Notes under the pieces: generated by a model
Databases searched by the model: none
What the model was told of the DNA's origin: nothing
Seen by the model: the letters and a program-made list of their open reading frames with translations, nothing else
Origin: CAIPVR01 sp049316905
GTDB lineage: Bacteria; Actinomycetota; Acidimicrobiia; Acidimicrobiales; Microtrichaceae
Length of the DNA: 35,462 nucleotides
NCBI GenBank assembly: GCA_049316905.1
Contig: JBMOJH010000023.1
Span: forward strand, 1-35,462
Reading direction: 5' to 3'
In this document: one piece after another, positions 21,835 through 32,076 of the stretch
Layout: each line of letters starts with the position of its first letter
How positions within the stretch are numbered: the first letter of the stretch is position 1
Program-made: the position numbers and the translations under genes

Positions 21835-23691
21835 ATGCTGCTGGAGAAGATCGAGAGCCCCGCCGACCTCCGAGGTCTGGACGAGCAGCAGCTCACCTGG
21901 CTCGCAGCCGAGATCCGGGACTTCATCGTCACCCGGGTCACCGAGCACGGCGGCCACCTCGGCTCCAACCTCGGCGCCGTGGAGGTCACCCTCGCCCTCC
22001 ACCGCACCTTCGAGTCCCCCAAGGACGTGATCCTGTGGGACACCGGCCACCAGGCCTACGTCCACAAGATGCTCACGGGTCGGCTCGACGACTTCGAGCA
22101 CCTCCGCCAGGAGGGCGGCCTCAGCGGCTATCCCTGCCGGGCCGAGTCCGAGCACGACTGGGTGGAGAACAGCCACGCCTCCACGATCGTCAGCTACGCC
22201 CACGGCATGTCCACCGCCCTGCACCTGCGGCGCGAGGACGAGCGCCACGTCGTCGCGGTGATCGGCGACGGCGCCCTCACCGGTGGCATGGCGTACGAGG
22301 GCCTCAACAACCTGGGCCACTCCGGGCGGCGGGCGATCATCGTCCTCAACGACAACGGTCGGTCCTACGCACCCACGGCGTCCCGCCTCGGCGAGAGCCT
22401 CAGCCGCTTCCGCGCCTCCTCGACCTACCTTCGCAACCGGGCCCGGATGGAGAAGCTCCTCCAAGAGGTGCCGGTGGTCGGCGGCTACCTCGAGAAGGGC
22501 GTCGACGGCGCCAAGGCCGCCATCCGCGAGATCTTCGAGCCGCCGGCGTTCTTCGAGCAGCTCGGCGTGGCCTACCTCGGCCCGTACGACGGCCACGACG
22601 TGGTCGCCATGGAGCAGGCCTTCCGGGCCGCCAAGGAGATGGACGGCCCGGTGGTCGTGCACGTCCTCACCCAGAAGGGCCGCGGCTACGGGCCGGCGGA
22701 GTCCGACCCGGTGAAGAACATGCACGACACCTCCGAGCTGAAGGAGGGGTCCTTCACCGCCGCGTTCTCCGACGCCATCGTCGCGGAGGGTGAGGCCCGG
22801 CCCGAGCTGGTGGCGATCACCGCCGCCATGCCCGACTCCACCGGCCTGCTCCCGTTCGGCGAGCGGTTCCCCGACCGCATGTTCGACGCCGGTATCGCCG
22901 AGCAGCACGCGGTGACCTCCGCTGCCGGCATGGCGATGATGGGCCTCCGCCCCGTGGTGGCCGTGTACTCCACGTTCCTCACCCGGGCGATCGACCAGGT
23001 CAACCTCGACGTTGGCCTGCACCACACCCCGGTGGTCTTCGCCCTCGACCGGGCCGGCATCACCGGCGACGACGGCGCCTCGCACCACGGCGTGCTCGAC
23101 ATGGTGCTGCTGTCGAAGGTGCCCGACATGACGCTGTTCGCGCCGTCGAACCACGCCGAGGTCGGCCAGATGCTCCACGACGCGCTCGACCTCTGCACCG
23201 ACGGTCCCGCCGCCATCCGCTTCGCCAAGACCATGCCGCCGGACCCGTCGGACCCCGAGCTCGGCGTGGCCGGCTCGGGCCTGTCGGCCCGCAAGGTGCG
23301 CGACGGCGAGGAGATCTGCATCATCGGCGTGGGCAAGATGCTCGCCGCCGCCCGTGACGCCGCCGACAAGCTCGCCGCCGAGGGCCACCGGGTCACCCTG
23401 TGGGACCCACGGGTGGTGAAGCCGCTCGATCCGGAGATGCTGGCCGACGCCGCGGGGCACCGCCTGGTGGTCACCATCGAGGACGGCCTCCGTGACGGCG
23501 GCGTGGGCGCGGCGGTGGCCGACGCCCTCTCGAAGCTCGCCCCGGTGGACGGGCCGTCCGTGCGGGTGCTCGGCGTGCCCTCGGTGTACCTGCCGCACGG
23601 CAAGCCCGACACGATCCTGGCCAAGCTGGGCCTCGACGCCGATGGCATCGTGGACGAGGTCCTCTCCTGGACCCGCACCACCGTCGCCTGA
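21835..23691 (+). CDS. dxs: 1-deoxy-D-xylulose-5-phosphate synthase
   Basis: A 618-aa thiamine-diphosphate enzyme joining pyruvate and glyceraldehyde 3-phosphate, the entry step of the MEP isoprenoid pathway. Start ATG 21835 (MLLEKIESPADL) matches the family N-terminus and has GAGGAGG (21817-21823); the frame is open back to 21589, but those 82 extra residues are low-complexity and unlike DXS. The ThDP motif begins GDGALTGGMAYEGLNN and ends NDNGRSYAPT; GHLGSNLG holds the first catalytic His; DAGIAEQHAV carries the Glu that activates ThDP; DRAGITGDDGASHHG lies in the transketolase pyrimidine domain. Normal length. The gene is monocistronic, convergent with nfuA. Confidence 0.95.
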   Translation: MLLEKIESPADLRGLDEQQLTWLAAEIRDFIVTRVTEHGGHLGSNLGAVEVTLALHRTFESPKDVILWDTGHQAYVHKMLTGRLDDFEHLRQEGGLSGYPCRAESEHDWVENSHASTIVSYAHGMSTALHLRREDERHVVAVIGDGALTGGMAYEGLNNLGHSGRRAIIVLNDNGRSYAPTASRLGESLSRFRASSTYLRNRARMEKLLQEVPVVGGYLEKGVDGAKAAIREIFEPPAFFEQLGVAYLGPYDGHDVVAMEQAFRAAKEMDGPVVVHVLTQKGRGYGPAESDPVKNMHDTSELKEGSFTAAFSDAIVAEGEARPELVAITAAMPDSTGLLPFGERFPDRMFDAGIAEQHAVTSAAGMAMMGLRPVVAVYSTFLTRAIDQVNLDVGLHHTPVVFALDRAGITGDDGASHHGVLDMVLLSKVPDMTLFAPSNHAEVGQMLHDALDLCTDGPAAIRFAKTMPPDPSDPELGVAGSGLSARKVRDGEEICIIGVGKMLAAARDAADKLAAEGHRVTLWDPRVVKPLDPEMLADAAGHRLVVTIEDGLRDGGVGAAVADALSKLAPVDGPSVRVLGVPSVYLPHGKPDTILAKLGLDADGIVDEVLSWTRTTVA

Positions 23692-23721
23692 GGCCCCTCC
23701 AGCGCGAAACAGAGGTCCGCA

Positions 23722-23738
23722 ACGCCCGGAACGGGCGT
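23722..23738. terminator. Candidate terminator between dxs and nfuA
   Basis: ACGCCCG-gaa-CGGGCGT forms a 7-bp stem with a 3-base loop in the 78-base gap between the convergent genes. No U-tract, which is common for GC-rich actinobacteria. Confidence 0.4.
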
Positions 23739-23769
23739 GCAGGATCCAGAGAAACGCCTTGCGGGGTGC

Positions 23770-24492
23770 TCAGCTGTAGAAGGGGTTCTCCCCGGCCGTG
23801 TGGTCCGTGGCGTCGATGACGTCGGCCACCTCGGGGATGTGCTCCAGGATCGACTTCTTGATCCCCTCGGTGAGCGTGACGGCGCTGACCGAGCAGCCCT
23901 GGCAGCCGCCGCCCATGGTCACGTACACCCGGTTGTCCTCGTCGACCCCCACCAGCGTGGCGAACCCGCCGTGGGCCGCCAGCGCGGGGTTGATCGACTG
24001 CTCGAGCAACTGGGTGACCTTCTCGGCGACGTCGCCGGAGAGCTCGACCTCGATGCCCGCCAGCGGGTCGGGTCGGTTCGGGTTGCGGATCACGAGGCCG
24101 CCCTGGCCGGCGTTGCGGGGCAGATCGAGCTCCGCGCCGCGGAGCCGCTCCACCGAGTCGGCCGGGATGATCACCGTGAGGTCACCCACCCGGTACAGGT
24201 GCGGATCGGCGATCGCGCCCTCGGAAGCCCCGGCAGTCTCACCGGCGCCCGGCAGGTCGTCGAAGGACAGGTCGTAGGTGTACTCGGGGCCCGACACGCC
24301 GGTGATCTCCACCCGCAGGCCGAGCTGCTCGGGCCGGTCCTCCTCGGAGCGGATGCCCAGCACCGTGGACAGTGCGGCCTGCGTGACCGTCATGACCACG
24401 TCGCCCTGGGTTTCAGGGAGGTCGGTCTCGGAAAGGTCGGGTGTGTCGGCCGACGCGGGCTCGGGGGACGCGGACTCTGTCTGGGTGCTCAT
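23770..24492 (-). CDS. nfuA: Fe-S cluster carrier, NfuA-like (NifU C-terminal domain)
   Basis: A 240-aa protein. The NifU-type domain (about residues 140-235) carries the CxxC motif GGGCQGCS (Cys197, Cys200) that binds a [4Fe-4S] cluster between two subunits, followed by GIKKSILEHIPEV. The N-terminal part (about 30-135) resembles the A-type (HesB/IscA-like) scaffold region of NfuA but without the usual Cys residues, as in E. coli NfuA. Role: delivering Fe-S clusters to apo-enzymes. DXS does not need one, though the IspG and IspH steps of the same pathway do; the neighbourhood may be coincidental. The first 25 or so residues are acidic and disordered. A GGAG lies 8-9 bases before ATG 24492. 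Confidence 0.87.
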   Translation of the reverse strand: MSTQTESASPEPASADTPDLSETDLPETQGDVVMTVTQAALSTVLGIRSEEDRPEQLGLRVEITGVSGPEYTYDLSFDDLPGAGETAGASEGAIADPHLYRVGDLTVIIPADSVERLRGAELDLPRNAGQGGLVIRNPNRPDPLAGIEVELSGDVAEKVTQLLEQSINPALAAHGGFATLVGVDEDNRVYVTMGGGCQGCSVSAVTLTEGIKKSILEHIPEVADVIDATDHTAGENPFYS

Positions 24493-24643
24493 CTGCTGCG
24501 CTCCGGTCGTGGGCGGTGACGGTCACCGGCCGACGGGATTTCCAACATCGTAATAGGAGAAACCCCTCCGGCCCACGGCCGTGGCAGGTGCCACGCGGAC
24601 GGGTCGACCGGTCCCGGGCCTGCTGATCGGCGCGGCTGCCGGA

Positions 24644-25522
24644 TCAGCGACCCGTGCGACCCTTCGGCCGGAACGCGCCGGCGATCTGCTCGTGGGTGAA
24701 ACCGGGCGACTCCTCGCCGTGCACGGCATACCGGTAGAGCGCCGTGCGGAACACGCCGTTCATGGCGCTGGTGAAGGCGGTCAGCACGATCGCCCAGATG
24801 GCGAAGAGCGCGATGCCGGTCACGACCAGCGCGGGCACCGAGCTGCTGACGCCCACGAACGCGATCCCGCCGAACACGATCAGGCCGGCGAGCATGCCGA
24901 GGAACCCGATCAGGCCGATCCCGCCGTTGCCGACGACGTTCTCACCCCAGGTCTGCTTGAAGGCCCGACCCGACCGGGTGAGCGCCTCCTTCACGCCGAC
25001 CTGGTCGATCACGAGGATCGGCACGACGAGGAGCGTGACCAGCGTCCACGCCACGCCGGCGATCCCGCCGACGATCCGGCCGGCGATCCCGGCGCGCTGC
25101 TGGATCGCGCTGATGATGATCGACACGGTGGCGCTGATGACGGCCCACGGCAGGATCCGCCCGGCGTTCGCGGCCGCCATCGACAGGGCCGAGCCCAGCG
25201 TGGGGCTCCCTCCGGTCATCCGGTCGTTGGCGGCGAGGACCAGCGCGGCCTGGAAGAAGATGGCCACGTAGCTCACCAGCAGGTAGCCGATGAACAGCAG
25301 CACCCAGCCGACCGGCTGCATGGAGAACTGCGGCGACGACGAGCCCGTGGTCTCGAGCACCTGCGTGGTGTCGGACGCCAGGAAGGCGCCCGCCAGGAAC
25401 GGCAGCATCATCAGGCTGGCCGCGATGGCGGACAGCACGGGGAGGAGCATCAGCTCCTTGTCCTGGCGGAGGACCTCCCAGGACGAACGGAGCAGCGACA
25501 CGGAGCGACTGAACGTACCCAT
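24644..25522 (-). CDS. DUF6159 family integral membrane protein
   Basis: A 292-aa membrane protein with about six hydrophobic helices. It opens MGTFSRSVSLLRSSWEVLRQDKELMLLPVLS, a layout typical of the DUF6159 family (glycerophosphoryl-diester-phosphodiesterase-membrane-domain-like proteins), with GRAFKQTWGENV in the middle and a short basic C-terminal tail (RPKGRTGR). Function unknown; no catalytic motif is visible. It lies 90 bases downstream of the ABC-F stop codon on the same strand, with the 64-nt inverted repeat in between, so it may be separated from that gene by termination. Confidence 0.78.
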   Translation of the reverse strand: MGTFSRSVSLLRSSWEVLRQDKELMLLPVLSAIAASLMMLPFLAGAFLASDTTQVLETTGSSSPQFSMQPVGWVLLFIGYLLVSYVAIFFQAALVLAANDRMTGGSPTLGSALSMAAANAGRILPWAVISATVSIIISAIQQRAGIAGRIVGGIAGVAWTLVTLLVVPILVIDQVGVKEALTRSGRAFKQTWGENVVGNGGIGLIGFLGMLAGLIVFGGIAFVGVSSSVPALVVTGIALFAIWAIVLTAFTSAMNGVFRTALYRYAVHGEESPGFTHEQIAGAFRPKGRTGR

Positions 25523-25540
25523 CGGACCAGTGTGCCGGGA

Positions 25541-25604
25541 ACCCCCCGCTTTGTGATGGTGCTGACGACAAATCCGTCATCAGCAGCATCACAGAGCCGG
25601 GGGT
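25541..25604. repeat. 64-nt inverted repeat (29-bp arms, 6-base loop)
   Basis: Bases 25541-25569 pair with 25576-25604 around the loop AAATCC (25570-25575). Of 29 pairs, 25 are Watson-Crick, one is G-U and three are mismatches (25547/25598, 25559/25586, 25566/25579). It lies 8 bases beyond the ABC-F stop and 18 bases before the DUF6159 start, both on the minus strand. The likely role is terminating or stabilising the ABC-F mRNA, but it is far longer than an ordinary terminator stem and lacks a U-tract, so a small mobile or regulatory hairpin is also possible. It is less GC-rich in the middle than its surroundings. Confidence 0.85.
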
Positions 25605-25611
25605 GCGGGGC

Positions 25612-27441
<1,830 letters not shown>

Positions 27442-27463
27442 CGGAGGTGCCGCGGGCGACCGC

Positions 27464-29350
27464 TCACGCCGCGGGGAGGCCCATGGCCGCGCGTCGACCG
27501 GCGAGCCACCCCTCGAGCGCGGCCAGGGCCTGGGGCTGGCCGAAGGAGATGTGCGCCCCGAACCACTGCGCGTCCATGGCCACCGAGCCGTTCCACACCT
27601 GCAGGGCACCCCGGCCGTCGGCGGGCGTGGTCACGTCGCCGCGCCGCGTCACCGGCACCGACGGCGGTGCGATCTGCTGGCCCACGAGCGGGAGGTCCAG
27701 CAGCGCGATCAGGCGGTCGGTGGCGACGTTCGGCACGATGCCGTCGTTCACGCCGTACTGCACGAAGACGGGCCGACCGCGCAGGCGGTCCGCGAAGTTC
27801 GCGCCGTCGGCCGGGTCGAGCAGCATCGTGGCGGCGGACTGCAGCGCGGCCGAGTCCCCCGCCGTGACGCCGATCGGCACGGAGGTGGAGAACAGCGGCC
27901 AGATCACCGAGTTGTAGATGATGTCGGCGATGCCCACGCCCGCCACCTGCAGGTAGCTGCCCTGCAGCTCCGGCAGCAGTGCCGTGACCGACACGCCCAG
28001 CACGCCGCCCATCGACGTGCCCTCGTAGAGCAGGCGTGAGGTGTCGAGGTCGGGCCGTCCGTCGCCGTGGTCACCGTCGGGCCGCCAGGGCCCGAGGTCC
28101 TGACCGGCCAGGGAGGTCTGCACCGCGCGGACCAGCGAGACGTGGTCCACGATCCCCTGCACCGTCATGGTCGGCAACCGCCCGAAGGTGGAGGGATCCG
28201 CGAGGTCCAGCACGTAGCCGCCCTCGTCCTGACGGTCGCCGTGGTTCGGGATGTCGATGCCGATGGTCGCCATGCCCGCGGCCGCGTTCGACGCCGCAAC
28301 CGTGATCATCGTCTCCTTCGCCACGGTGATCCCGTGGCCGTACACCACCACGGGGGCACCGTCGGGCCCCGCCGGACGCTCGGGCAGCACGAGGAGGAAT
28401 CGCTCCCACTGCGAGGTGGGCGGGTTGCCCGTGCGGGCGATGCCGTCGGCACCCCGGAAGTCCGTCAGCTCCACCTCACCGCTCACCACCGCGGACGCAC
28501 CCGGCACCAGCACCGGCGGGGAGACCACCAGGTTGCGCACGCCGTGCGGCCGCTGCCCGGCGACCTGCGCCATCGCGTCCAGCACGCGGGTGGCGTCACC
28601 GCTGCTGCGTACGGTGAAGCGGGTGGCGCCGAGGACCCGGTCCCAGCGATCGCCCTCGATCCGGGCCAGGTCCGCGCGCACGCCGGCCAGCCATGGCGAC
28701 GGGTCCACCACGCCCGGCGGCCGCACCACCTGGCCGAGGAACGCCCGGAGCCCGTCGGTGAGGCGGGCCACGTAGGTCCGGCCCGGCTCCCAGCGGGTGA
28801 CCGGCCACGCCCGCACCACGGTGTTCGGTGCACCCTGGCGGATCGAGTCGGTCATCACCGCGGCCCGCACCGGCACCCGGGCCCCGGTCGCCACGTCGTA
28901 CACGGCGAGCACGTCGCCGCCGTCGGCCGGGAGGCCGGCCGGGTCGACCGCTCGGTCCACCTCGAACACGACCGGCCCCACGGCGGAGAACCCGTCGGCA
29001 TCGCCGAACGCGTCGCGTTCGGTGGCCCCCGGACCGAGTGCGGCCCTGGCCGCGGGGGGGAGGAGCTCGTCGGGGACGGCGAGGCGGCGCCCGGTGGCCC
29101 TCGTGCCGTCGACGACCGTGAACTCGTCGGACGGGTACGGCAGCGCGCACGAGCGGACGGCGGCCGAGGAGCACGGCGGGCGCGCCGCGGCGGCGGGACC
29201 GTCGGCACGCTGGGCGACCGGGAGCGGCACTACGCAGGACGCCGCCATCGACGCCACGACGACCGCACCGACCGAGACCGCGGCTCGCCTGACGGACCTG
29301 CGTCGTGCATCACCGCCGGACACCCGAGGTGACCCGCCCGATCGATCCAT
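27464..29350 (-). CDS. Secreted alpha/beta-hydrolase-like lipoprotein (paralogue 1)
   Basis: A 628-aa protein exported as a probable lipoprotein: an Arg-rich n-region, hydrophobic stretch, then lipobox MAASC with Cys39. Near the N-terminus it has CALPYPSDEFTVVD, closely parallel to CLLPFPNDYFTVQD in the protein encoded at 32884, so the two are paralogues. The C-terminal half looks like an alpha/beta hydrolase: VVYGHGITVAKE (oxyanion loop) and YEGTSMGGVLG with a nucleophile Ser near residue 445; the closing VWNGSVAMDAQWFGAHISFGQP may bring the His. Substrate unknown; an esterase or depolymerase acting outside the membrane is plausible. It is followed 22 bases later by the ABC-F gene. Confidence 0.72.
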   Translation of the reverse strand: MDRSGGSPRVSGGDARRRSVRRAAVSVGAVVVASMAASCVVPLPVAQRADGPAAAARPPCSSAAVRSCALPYPSDEFTVVDGTRATGRRLAVPDELLPPAARAALGPGATERDAFGDADGFSAVGPVVFEVDRAVDPAGLPADGGDVLAVYDVATGARVPVRAAVMTDSIRQGAPNTVVRAWPVTRWEPGRTYVARLTDGLRAFLGQVVRPPGVVDPSPWLAGVRADLARIEGDRWDRVLGATRFTVRSSGDATRVLDAMAQVAGQRPHGVRNLVVSPPVLVPGASAVVSGEVELTDFRGADGIARTGNPPTSQWERFLLVLPERPAGPDGAPVVVYGHGITVAKETMITVAASNAAAGMATIGIDIPNHGDRQDEGGYVLDLADPSTFGRLPTMTVQGIVDHVSLVRAVQTSLAGQDLGPWRPDGDHGDGRPDLDTSRLLYEGTSMGGVLGVSVTALLPELQGSYLQVAGVGIADIIYNSVIWPLFSTSVPIGVTAGDSAALQSAATMLLDPADGANFADRLRGRPVFVQYGVNDGIVPNVATDRLIALLDLPLVGQQIAPPSVPVTRRGDVTTPADGRGALQVWNGSVAMDAQWFGAHISFGQPQALAALEGWLAGRRAAMGLPAA

Positions 29351-29403
29351 CCTGAACTCCCCCTACGGTCCGCCTGACCTGCGGTCACGCGGCCGTCAGG
29401 TGC

Positions 29404-29841
29404 TCAGACGGTGCCGGGAGGTGGCGGGGGCGCCACCGTGCCGGGAGCGGGCGGCGGCGGGACCGCACCCCCTCCACCGGGCGGCGGCGGCGCAGCGGCC
29501 TGACCCGGGGGCGGCGGCGCAGCGGCCTGACCGGGGGGCGGCGGCGCAGCGGCCGCCTGGCCCGGCGCCGGCGGCGCAGCCGACGTCAGGGCGAAGTTCA
29601 GCGCGGTCTGCGACTCCAGCTGCGAGATCGCCTGCAGACAGCGCTCGCGCTGCGCGGCGGCGTCGGCGGGCGCACGGCCGGTCTGCTCCAGGTAGGCCAG
29701 CACGCCGAGGTCTCGGAAGTACGGCTCGGCCTGCTTGGCCGACGCCCCGCCCGCCATCGACGTGTCGATGCTGTTGAGGGCCGTGTCGGCCTTGGCCATG
29801 GCCTGCTCACCGAGCGCCTTGGCCTTGTCCAGGAATCCCAT
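29404..29841 (-). CDS. Small protein with amphipathic N-terminus and Pro/Ala-rich repeat tail
   Basis: A 145-aa protein that I do not recognise as a named family. Residues 1-30 (MGFLDKAKALGEQAMAKADT) are helical and amphipathic; residues 35-85 form a short helical domain (EPYFRDLGVLAYLEQTGR) of a kind seen in other actinobacterial small proteins. From residue 87 the tail is nearly all Pro, Ala and Gly with the 9-residue repeat PGQAAAPPP, encoded by 27-bp repeats. No signal peptide or membrane helix, so it is cytoplasmic or membrane-associated. ATG 29841 is preceded by GGAGG about 7 bases upstream. It sits between the acyltransferase and the secreted hydrolase, all on the minus strand. Confidence 0.75.
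   Translation of the reverse strand: MGFLDKAKALGEQAMAKADTALNSIDTSMAGGASAKQAEPYFRDLGVLAYLEQTGRAPADAAAQRERCLQAISQLESQTALNFALTSAAPPAPGQAAAAPPPPGQAAAPPPPGQAAAPPPPGGGGAVPPPPAPGTVAPPPPPGTV
29482..29580. repeat. 27-bp tandem repeats inside the Pro-rich protein gene
   Basis: The marker GCAGC recurs at 29492, 29519 and 29546 (period 27) and again at 29576 (period 30). The repeats encode PGQAAAPPP units. Copy number could vary between strains by slippage. Confidence 0.7.
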
Positions 29842-29887
29842 CGGTCCACCTCCTCGGACGACGGGGCGTCGCTCCGTCGGCTCGAGC

Positions 29888-31975
29888 CTACCGACGGCGC
29901 GGCGTGGTCGTGGTCGTGGTCGGTGCGGTCGTGGTCGGCACGGTGGTGGTCGCGGTCGCGGGCGAGCGGTACGTCCGCCACCACTCGTCCCACTGGTCGA
30001 GGACCGCCTGGCCGAACCACTCCTCGGTGACCTGCTCGAACTGGGGCACCCGGATGTGGATGCCGTCGAGGCGGAGGGATCGGTCCTCCACCTTGGGCGC
30101 GTACCAGGAGGCGAAATCGAGGAGCCGCACGGTGTCGGGGCGCTCCGCCGCCACCTGGGCGAGGATCTCGTTGAGCCGGGCCGTCCGCGCCGGATCGATC
30201 TGCCGTCGGACCGCGTCGGGTTTGCCGTCCGCGGCCCACGACCCGATCTGCGGCGCGGTGACGAGCTCCACGAGCGCCCCCCGCGACGACAGGACGTCCA
30301 CCGCCTGGAGGAACTCGTTCTTCACGTACGCGTCGGTGGCGGGATCGCCGAGCGCCGAGAACCTCGACGCCCCGGGCATCCGGGCGTCGCCGAGCTCCCA
30401 CACCGACGACATGAGGATCGCCACGTCCGGCTTGGTGGCGTCGAGCCGACTGCCCCAGCGCTCGGGCCAGGAGCGACAGAACTCGGTGGGCGAGAAGTTC
30501 TCGATCGCCCTGATCGCGACGAACCGGCTCACCCCGCATCCGAGGATCGGTTCGCCCTCGACCGACACGGCCCGCCCATTCCTGAGACCCCAGTCGCCGA
30601 AGCCCATCGCGCCGAGGAGCGCGGTGGAGTCGCCGTACCACGCCACCTTCGGGGCCGGTGGGGTGGGCACCACCGTGGTGGTGGTGGAGGTCGGGGCCCC
30701 GGCGCGACCGCTCTGCTGCCGGTAGGTGGCCATCTGCTGGTCGAAGTCGATCGCCTGTTCGTCGGACCGCACCGGCAGCGGGATGAAGGCCAGCGCTGCG
30801 ACGACGGCCATCGACAGCGCGGCGGCGGGGAGCGCACGGCCCCTGACCGGCCACCGGCCCGTGCGGATCGGGGTCTCCAGGAGGTGGAACGACGCGACGG
30901 CGAGCACCATCGTGATCGACACGGCGATCACGGTGGCGAGCCACCGATCGAGGTCGGGCCAGGTCTGGCGGACCGTCAGGAAGATCGGCCAGTGGATCAG
31001 GTAGATGCCGTAGGAGCGGACCCCCAGCCACCGGAGGGCCCCCAGGGACAGCACCCACCGCACGGGCCCCGTGGGCACGGCGGCCGCGGTGATGACCAGA
31101 CACGTCATCACCGCGTACAGGGTGAACCCGCCGCGGTAGAGCCAGTCGGTGCCCTGGGGCAGGCTCCACCACCACCACAGCTGGACCAGCAACGCCGCGG
31201 CGCCGAGGGTGAGCACGGCGGTGCGCCACCGCAGCCGGAGGGCCAGCCGCTTGCGCAGCTCCTGCGACGACAGGACGACGGCGAGCAGACCACCGAGCAG
31301 CAGCTCGGAGGCACGCGTGTCGGTGCCGAAGTAGATCCGGTCCTTGGAGAAGCCGAGCAGCACCATCTCGAGGAAGGAGATGGTGGCGAGGCCGCCGATC
31401 GCGAGGCCCAGAGGGAGGCGCCGACCACGGCACACACGCCAGAGGCCCACCAGCACCAGCGGGAACAGGACGTAGAACTGCTCCTCGATCGAGAGGCTCC
31501 AGTAGTGGAGCACCGGCGAGGGCGACACGAACAGCTGGGCGTAGCTGCTGCCTTGGAGGATGTAGTGCCAGTTCGCCACGTCGAACAGCGACCAGAGCAC
31601 GTCGCCCTTCAGCGTGAGGCGCTGGCCGGCGGTGGCCACGAACGGACCGAACAGCAGCATCACCGCGGCGAGCACGGCCAATGACGCGGGGAGCAGCCGC
31701 CGGAACCGCCGGGACCAGAAACGTCCCAGCCGCACGCCACCGGTCCGCCGGGACTCCTGGAGGAGCAGCGAGGTGATCAGGAATCCGGAGAGGGTGAAGA
31801 ACGTGCTCACCCCGAGGTACCCGCCGACCATCTTCTCGAAACCGGCGTGGAAGGCCAGCACGCCGGCCACGGCGAGGCCGCGCAGGCCGTCGAGGCCCGG
31901 GAGGTAGGCGAGCCCGGCCCGGTCCGACCTGGTCAGGTCGACGAAATCACGGGTGGCAGGGTCGACGGTGAGCAT
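29888..31975 (-). CDS. Acyltransferase 3 (OafA/YrhL-like) with C-terminal SGNH domain
   Basis: A 695-aa membrane enzyme that probably O-acetylates a cell-surface glycan. Residues about 20-390 form the acyltransferase-3 domain: the opening YLPGLDGLRGLAVAGVLAFHAG includes the conserved His43, then FFTLSGFLI and RFWSRRFRRLLPA, with about ten hydrophobic helices. The C-terminal part (about 455-660) is an extracytoplasmic SGNH domain: WYGDST carries the Ser in a GDS block and LDGIHI the DxxH pair. The fusion resembles OafA-type O-antigen and peptidoglycan O-acetyltransferases. The very end is a Thr-rich tail (TTTAPTTTTTTPRRR). ATG 31975 is the family start. It diverges from the enoyl-CoA hydratase gene. 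Confidence 0.9.
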   Translation of the reverse strand: MLTVDPATRDFVDLTRSDRAGLAYLPGLDGLRGLAVAGVLAFHAGFEKMVGGYLGVSTFFTLSGFLITSLLLQESRRTGGVRLGRFWSRRFRRLLPASLAVLAAVMLLFGPFVATAGQRLTLKGDVLWSLFDVANWHYILQGSSYAQLFVSPSPVLHYWSLSIEEQFYVLFPLVLVGLWRVCRGRRLPLGLAIGGLATISFLEMVLLGFSKDRIYFGTDTRASELLLGGLLAVVLSSQELRKRLALRLRWRTAVLTLGAAALLVQLWWWWSLPQGTDWLYRGGFTLYAVMTCLVITAAAVPTGPVRWVLSLGALRWLGVRSYGIYLIHWPIFLTVRQTWPDLDRWLATVIAVSITMVLAVASFHLLETPIRTGRWPVRGRALPAAALSMAVVAALAFIPLPVRSDEQAIDFDQQMATYRQQSGRAGAPTSTTTTVVPTPPAPKVAWYGDSTALLGAMGFGDWGLRNGRAVSVEGEPILGCGVSRFVAIRAIENFSPTEFCRSWPERWGSRLDATKPDVAILMSSVWELGDARMPGASRFSALGDPATDAYVKNEFLQAVDVLSSRGALVELVTAPQIGSWAADGKPDAVRRQIDPARTARLNEILAQVAAERPDTVRLLDFASWYAPKVEDRSLRLDGIHIRVPQFEQVTEEWFGQAVLDQWDEWWRTYRSPATATTTVPTTTAPTTTTTTPRRR

Positions 31976-32062
31976 CAGCGGGGGTCGGCCGGCGGCGGGG
32001 GCCCGGCGGCGCGCCGACAGTTTCGCGCACGGTCCCGGTTCCCCCGGGATCGCGACGGTGGG

Positions 32063-32068
32063 TAGGTT
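32063..32068 (+). promoter_or_regulatory. -10 box (TAGGTT) for the enoyl-CoA hydratase gene
   Basis: TAGGTT fits TAnnnT and lies 8 bases before ATG 32077, so the mRNA would be leaderless or nearly so. No SD is visible before this ATG, in agreement with that. Confidence 0.45.
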
Positions 32069-32076
32069 TCCCGCAC

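Noticed and set aside
24547..24552. Minus-strand -10 box (TACGAT) upstream of nfuA
   Set aside because: It lies downstream of the nfuA stop-to-start direction on the wrong side: on the minus strand 24547 is upstream of ATG 24492 by 54 bases, but no -35 partner or conserved context supports it, so it is not annotated.
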